Shown here in pieces: positions 61,720-64,000 of a stretch of 64,000 nucleotides of DNA. Made by a program: the position numbers and the translations under genes. The notes beneath the pieces are model-generated. The model worked only from the letters and a program-made list of their open reading frames with translations. It ran no database searches and had not been told where the DNA came from. Position 1 is the stretch's first letter, and every line of letters starts with the position of its first letter. The DNA is from Nocardia aurea (GTDB taxonomy: Bacteria; Actinomycetota; Actinomycetes; Mycobacteriales; Mycobacteriaceae). The stretch lies in the NCBI RefSeq assembly GCF_003123685.1, contig NZ_QCYJ01000005.1:248001-312000 (forward strand). Direction: 5' to 3'.

Positions 61720-63189
61720 TCAGCGCTGGGCGACCATCGTCGGGGTGATCGGCGAGGGCAGCGCGGTCTCCCCCTCCAGGTAGTTGTCCACCGCGGCCGC
61801 GGCGGCGCGGCCTTCGGCGATGGCCCACACGATCAGCGACTGGCCGCGACCCATGTCACCGGCGACGAAGACGCCGGGCACATTGGTCGACCAGTTCTTG
61901 TCACGCTGGACATTGCCGCGCTGGTCGTAGCCGACACCGAGATCCTCGAGCAGACCCCGCTTCTCGGGTCCGACGAAGCCCATGGCCAACAGCACCAGAT
62001 CCGCCTCCAGGGTGAATTCGGTGCCGTCGACCTTCTCGAAACGGCCGTTGACCATCTTGACCTCGTGCGCTTCCAGGCCGGTGACCTTGCCGTCCGCGCC
62101 GACGAAACGTTCGGTGTTCACCGAGAACAGTCGTTCGCCGCCCTCCTCGTGCGCCGAGGCGACCCGGTACATGAGCGGGTAGGTCGGCCACGGGGTCGAG
62201 GAGGCACGCTCCTCCGGCGGACGGGGCATGATCTCGAACTGGTGGATCGACGCCGCGCCCTGCCGGTGCGAGGTGCCGAGGCAGTCCGCGCCGGTGTCGC
62301 CGCCACCGATGATGATGACCTTCTTGCCGTTGGCATGTACCGGCGGCAGGCCGTCGGCGTCGGTGACCTCGTCGCCGAGCTGCACCCGGTTGGCCCACGG
62401 CAGGAATTCCATCGCCTGGTGGATGCCGTCGAGTTCACGGCCGGGGATCGGCAGATCACGGGCCAGGGTGGCGCCACCGGAGAGCACGACCGCGTCGAAC
62501 CGCTCACGCAGTTGTTCGGCGGTGATGTCGACGCCGACGTTCACGCCGGTCTTGAAGATCGTGCCCTCGGCCTCCATCTGCGCCATCCGGCGGTCGATGA
62601 AACGCTTCTCCATCTTGAATTCCGGAATGCCGTAGCGCAGCAGACCGCCGATGCGATCGGCACGCTCGAAAACCGTCACGGTATGGCCCGCGCGGGTGAG
62701 CTGCTGCGCGGCGGCCAGTCCGGCGGGACCGGAACCGACGACGGCGACCTTCTTGCCGGTGATGCGGGTCGGATACACCGGGGAGACCCAGCCCTCGTCG
62801 AAGGCGTTCTCGATGAGTTCGACCTCGACCTGCTTGATGGTCACCGGATCCTGGTTGATCCCGAGCACGCAGGACGCCTCGCACGGCGCGGGGCACAGCC
62901 TGCCGGTGAATTCCGGAAAGTTGTTCGTCGCGTGCAGACGGTCGATGCCGTCACGCCACTGTCCCCGGTAGACCAGGTCGTTCCACTCCGGGATGAGGTT
63001 GCCCAGCGGACAACCGTTGTGACAGAACGGGATACCGCAGTCCATGCAGCGGCTGGCCTGACGCTGGAGGGTCTTGTGTTCGAAACCCTCCTCGTAGACC
63101 TCTTTCCAGTCCATCAGACGCAGCGGAACCGGACGTCGTGTCGGCAGTTCCCGCGATGTGTGCTTCAGAAATCCCTGCGGGTCAGCCAC
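61720..63189 (-). CDS. gltD: Glutamate synthase small subunit
   Basis: 489 residues. N-terminal [4Fe-4S]-type Cys cluster ([22 protein letters not shown], then [13 protein letters not shown]), FAD-binding [14 protein letters not shown] and NADPH-binding GGGDTGADC. Delivers electrons from NADPH to the large subunit for ammonia assimilation. GTG 63189 is preceded by GGAGG, inside a duplicated segment shared with the gltB 3' end. Encoded downstream of gltB on the minus strand. Confidence 0.97.
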   Translation of the reverse strand: MADPQGFLKHTSRELPTRRPVPLRLMDWKEVYEEGFEHKTLQRQASRCMDCGIPFCHNGCPLGNLIPEWNDLVYRGQWRDGIDRLHATNNFPEFTGRLCPAPCEASCVLGINQDPVTIKQVEVELIENAFDEGWVSPVYPTRITGKKVAVVGSGPAGLAAAQQLTRAGHTVTVFERADRIGGLLRYGIPEFKMEKRFIDRRMAQMEAEGTIFKTGVNVGVDITAEQLRERFDAVVLSGGATLARDLPIPGRELDGIHQAMEFLPWANRVQLGDEVTDADGLPPVHANGKKVIIIGGGDTGADCLGTSHRQGAASIHQFEIMPRPPEERASSTPWPTYPLMYRVASAHEEGGERLFSVNTERFVGADGKVTGLEAHEVKMVNGRFEKVDGTEFTLEADLVLLAMGFVGPEKRGLLEDLGVGYDQRGNVQRDKNWSTNVPGVFVAGDMGRGQSLIVWAIAEGRAAAAAVDNYLEGETALPSPITPTMVAQR

Positions 63190-63267
63190 GAGCGGCCTCC
63201 GTCTTCTCGCCTCGCAACATCGAACAAATCTCTCGGACGCGCCGCACGTCAGCCACGAGCGGCCTCC
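63181..63267. repeat. 20-bp direct repeat joining gltB end and gltD start
   Basis: GTCAGCCACGAGCGGCCTCC occurs at 63181-63200 and again at 63248-63267 (period 67 bp). Read on the minus strand each copy contains GGAGG, a GTG 8 bp downstream, and a TGA overlapping GTGGCTGA. One copy ends gltB, the other starts gltD. Confidence 0.9.
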
Positions 63268-64000
63268 ATGATCGCCTCGTCCACGTCTTTCCCGGCCTTC
63301 TCCGCTTCGGAGATGGCGAGCAGCACCTTCTTGTACTCGCGCGGCATGACCTTCACGAAGTGATTGACCTGCTGCGACCAGTCGCTCAGGATGCGTTCGG
63401 CCACGGCCGAACCCGTCTCGTCGCGATGCTGGGTGATGATGTCGCGCAACCAGGTGAAATCGTCACCGGCGAGTTGTTCGACCGCGTCGCTCTGCTCCGG
63501 ATTGACCCGGTCGACGAAGGTGCCGTTCGGGTCGTACACGAACGCCAGACCGCCGGACATGCCCGCGCCGAAGTTGCGCCCGGTCTCACCGAGGATGACG
63601 ACGCGGCCACCGGTCATGTACTCGCAGCCGTGATCGCCGACGCCCTCGACCACCGCGACGGCGCCCGAGTTGCGTACCGCGAAACGCTCACCGACGATGC
63701 CGCTGATGAACGCGCGGCCGTTGGTCGCGCCGAACAGGATCACGTTGCCCGCGATGATGTTCTCGTCGGCCGCGAACTCCGCCGGTGCGTTCAGCGACGG
63801 CCGGACCACCAGGTGACCGCCCGAAAGACCCTTGCCGACATAGTCGTTCGCGTCACCGTTGACCCGCAGCGTGATGCCCGCCGGCACGAAGGCGCCGAAA
63901 CTGTTACCCGCCGAACCGGTGAAGGTGATGTCGATGGTGTCGTCGGGCAGGCCCGCGCCACCGTAGAGCTTGGTCACCTCGTGGCCGAGCATGGTGCCGA
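63249..64000 (-). CDS. gltB: Glutamate synthase large subunit, C-terminal part (start outside window)
   Basis: 250 residues are visible, the GXGXG (alpha-subunit C-terminal) domain with repeated [25 protein letters not shown] beta-helix turns ([26 protein letters not shown]). The TGA at 63249-63251 ends it. The gene continues past 64000 with no stop. Transfers glutamine amide to 2-oxoglutarate. It precedes gltD with a 59-bp gap. Confidence 0.95.
   Translation of the reverse strand, partial: GTMLGHEVTKLYGGAGLPDDTIDITFTGSAGNSFGAFVPAGITLRVNGDANDYVGKGLSGGHLVVRPSLNAPAEFAADENIIAGNVILFGATNGRAFISGIVGERFAVRNSGAVAVVEGVGDHGCEYMTGGRVVILGETGRNFGAGMSGGLAFVYDPNGTFVDRVNPEQSDAVEQLAGDDFTWLRDIITQHRDETGSAVAERILSDWSQQVNHFVKVMPREYKKVLLAISEAEKAGKDVDEAIMEAARG

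Overview
The window is a high-GC actinobacterial chromosome segment, most likely Nocardia or a close mycolic-acid relative. The evidence is threefold. A PE-PPE-EspG gene trio is present. A cutinase-family esterase, a LysX fusion enzyme and a CopC/YcnI/CopD locus are present. From memory, the gene order also matches a stretch of the Mycobacterium tuberculosis chromosome: acyltransferase (Rv3816c), MBL-Rieske protein (Rv3818), serS (Rv3834c), Rv3835, Rv3836, Rv3837c, pheA (Rv3838c), Rv3839, an LCP protein (Rv3840), bfrB (Rv3841), glpQ1 (Rv3842c), Rv3843c, sodA (Rv3846), Rv3847, Rv3848, Rv3850, rraA (Rv3853) and gltD/gltB (Rv3858c/Rv3859c). No transposase, phage gene or CRISPR array was seen.

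Region 1-8.3 kb holds a Nudix hydrolase, a FadR/GntR-type regulator with a fatty-acid-hydroxylase-like gene, a copper operon (secreted His-rich protein plus CopA ATPase) behind a promoter with a CsoR-type site in its spacer, and a quinone oxidoreductase with its TetR regulator. Region 8.3-15 kb holds tRNA-Gly(GCC), an NmrA-like/AraC divergent pair, a PlsC-type acyltransferase, a lipoprotein, the MBL-Rieske protein and a BP74-related protein. Region 15-23 kb holds a MauE-thioredoxin fusion, two transporters separated by a 60-bp minisatellite, a degenerate GGDEF/EAL protein, serS and an aldehyde dehydrogenase. Region 23-30 kb holds the septum-formation/metallopeptidase pair, the PE-PPE-EspG cassette, the phosphoglycerate-mutase-like/pheA pair and an IdeR-boxed DUF2470 gene.

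Region 30-41 kb is a metal and oxidative-stress neighbourhood: CPBP protease, LCP enzyme, two ferritins of which the first lacks ferroxidase ligands, an IdeR box, glpQ1, rhodanese, a DnaA-box cluster, sodA with the Mn-type residue Gln145, and a GDT1/UPF0016 Mn exporter behind a yybP-ykoY Mn riboswitch. Region 41-49 kb holds a TetR/SDR operon, a second SDR, a methyltransferase, htpG and a TM0106-type nuclease. Region 49-52 kb is a second copper locus (YcnI, CopC, CopD). Region 52-59 kb holds SRPBCC and DUF5313 proteins, rraA, an S4 protein and lysX. Region 59-64 kb holds a histidine phosphatase, a small secreted protein, a cutinase-like esterase and the gltBD operon, cut by the window end.

Many genes have a TANNNT-like -10 hexamer 6-7 nt before the start codon and no Shine-Dalgarno. 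This implies leaderless transcripts and helped to choose starts. Convergent genes are often separated by long perfect hairpins.
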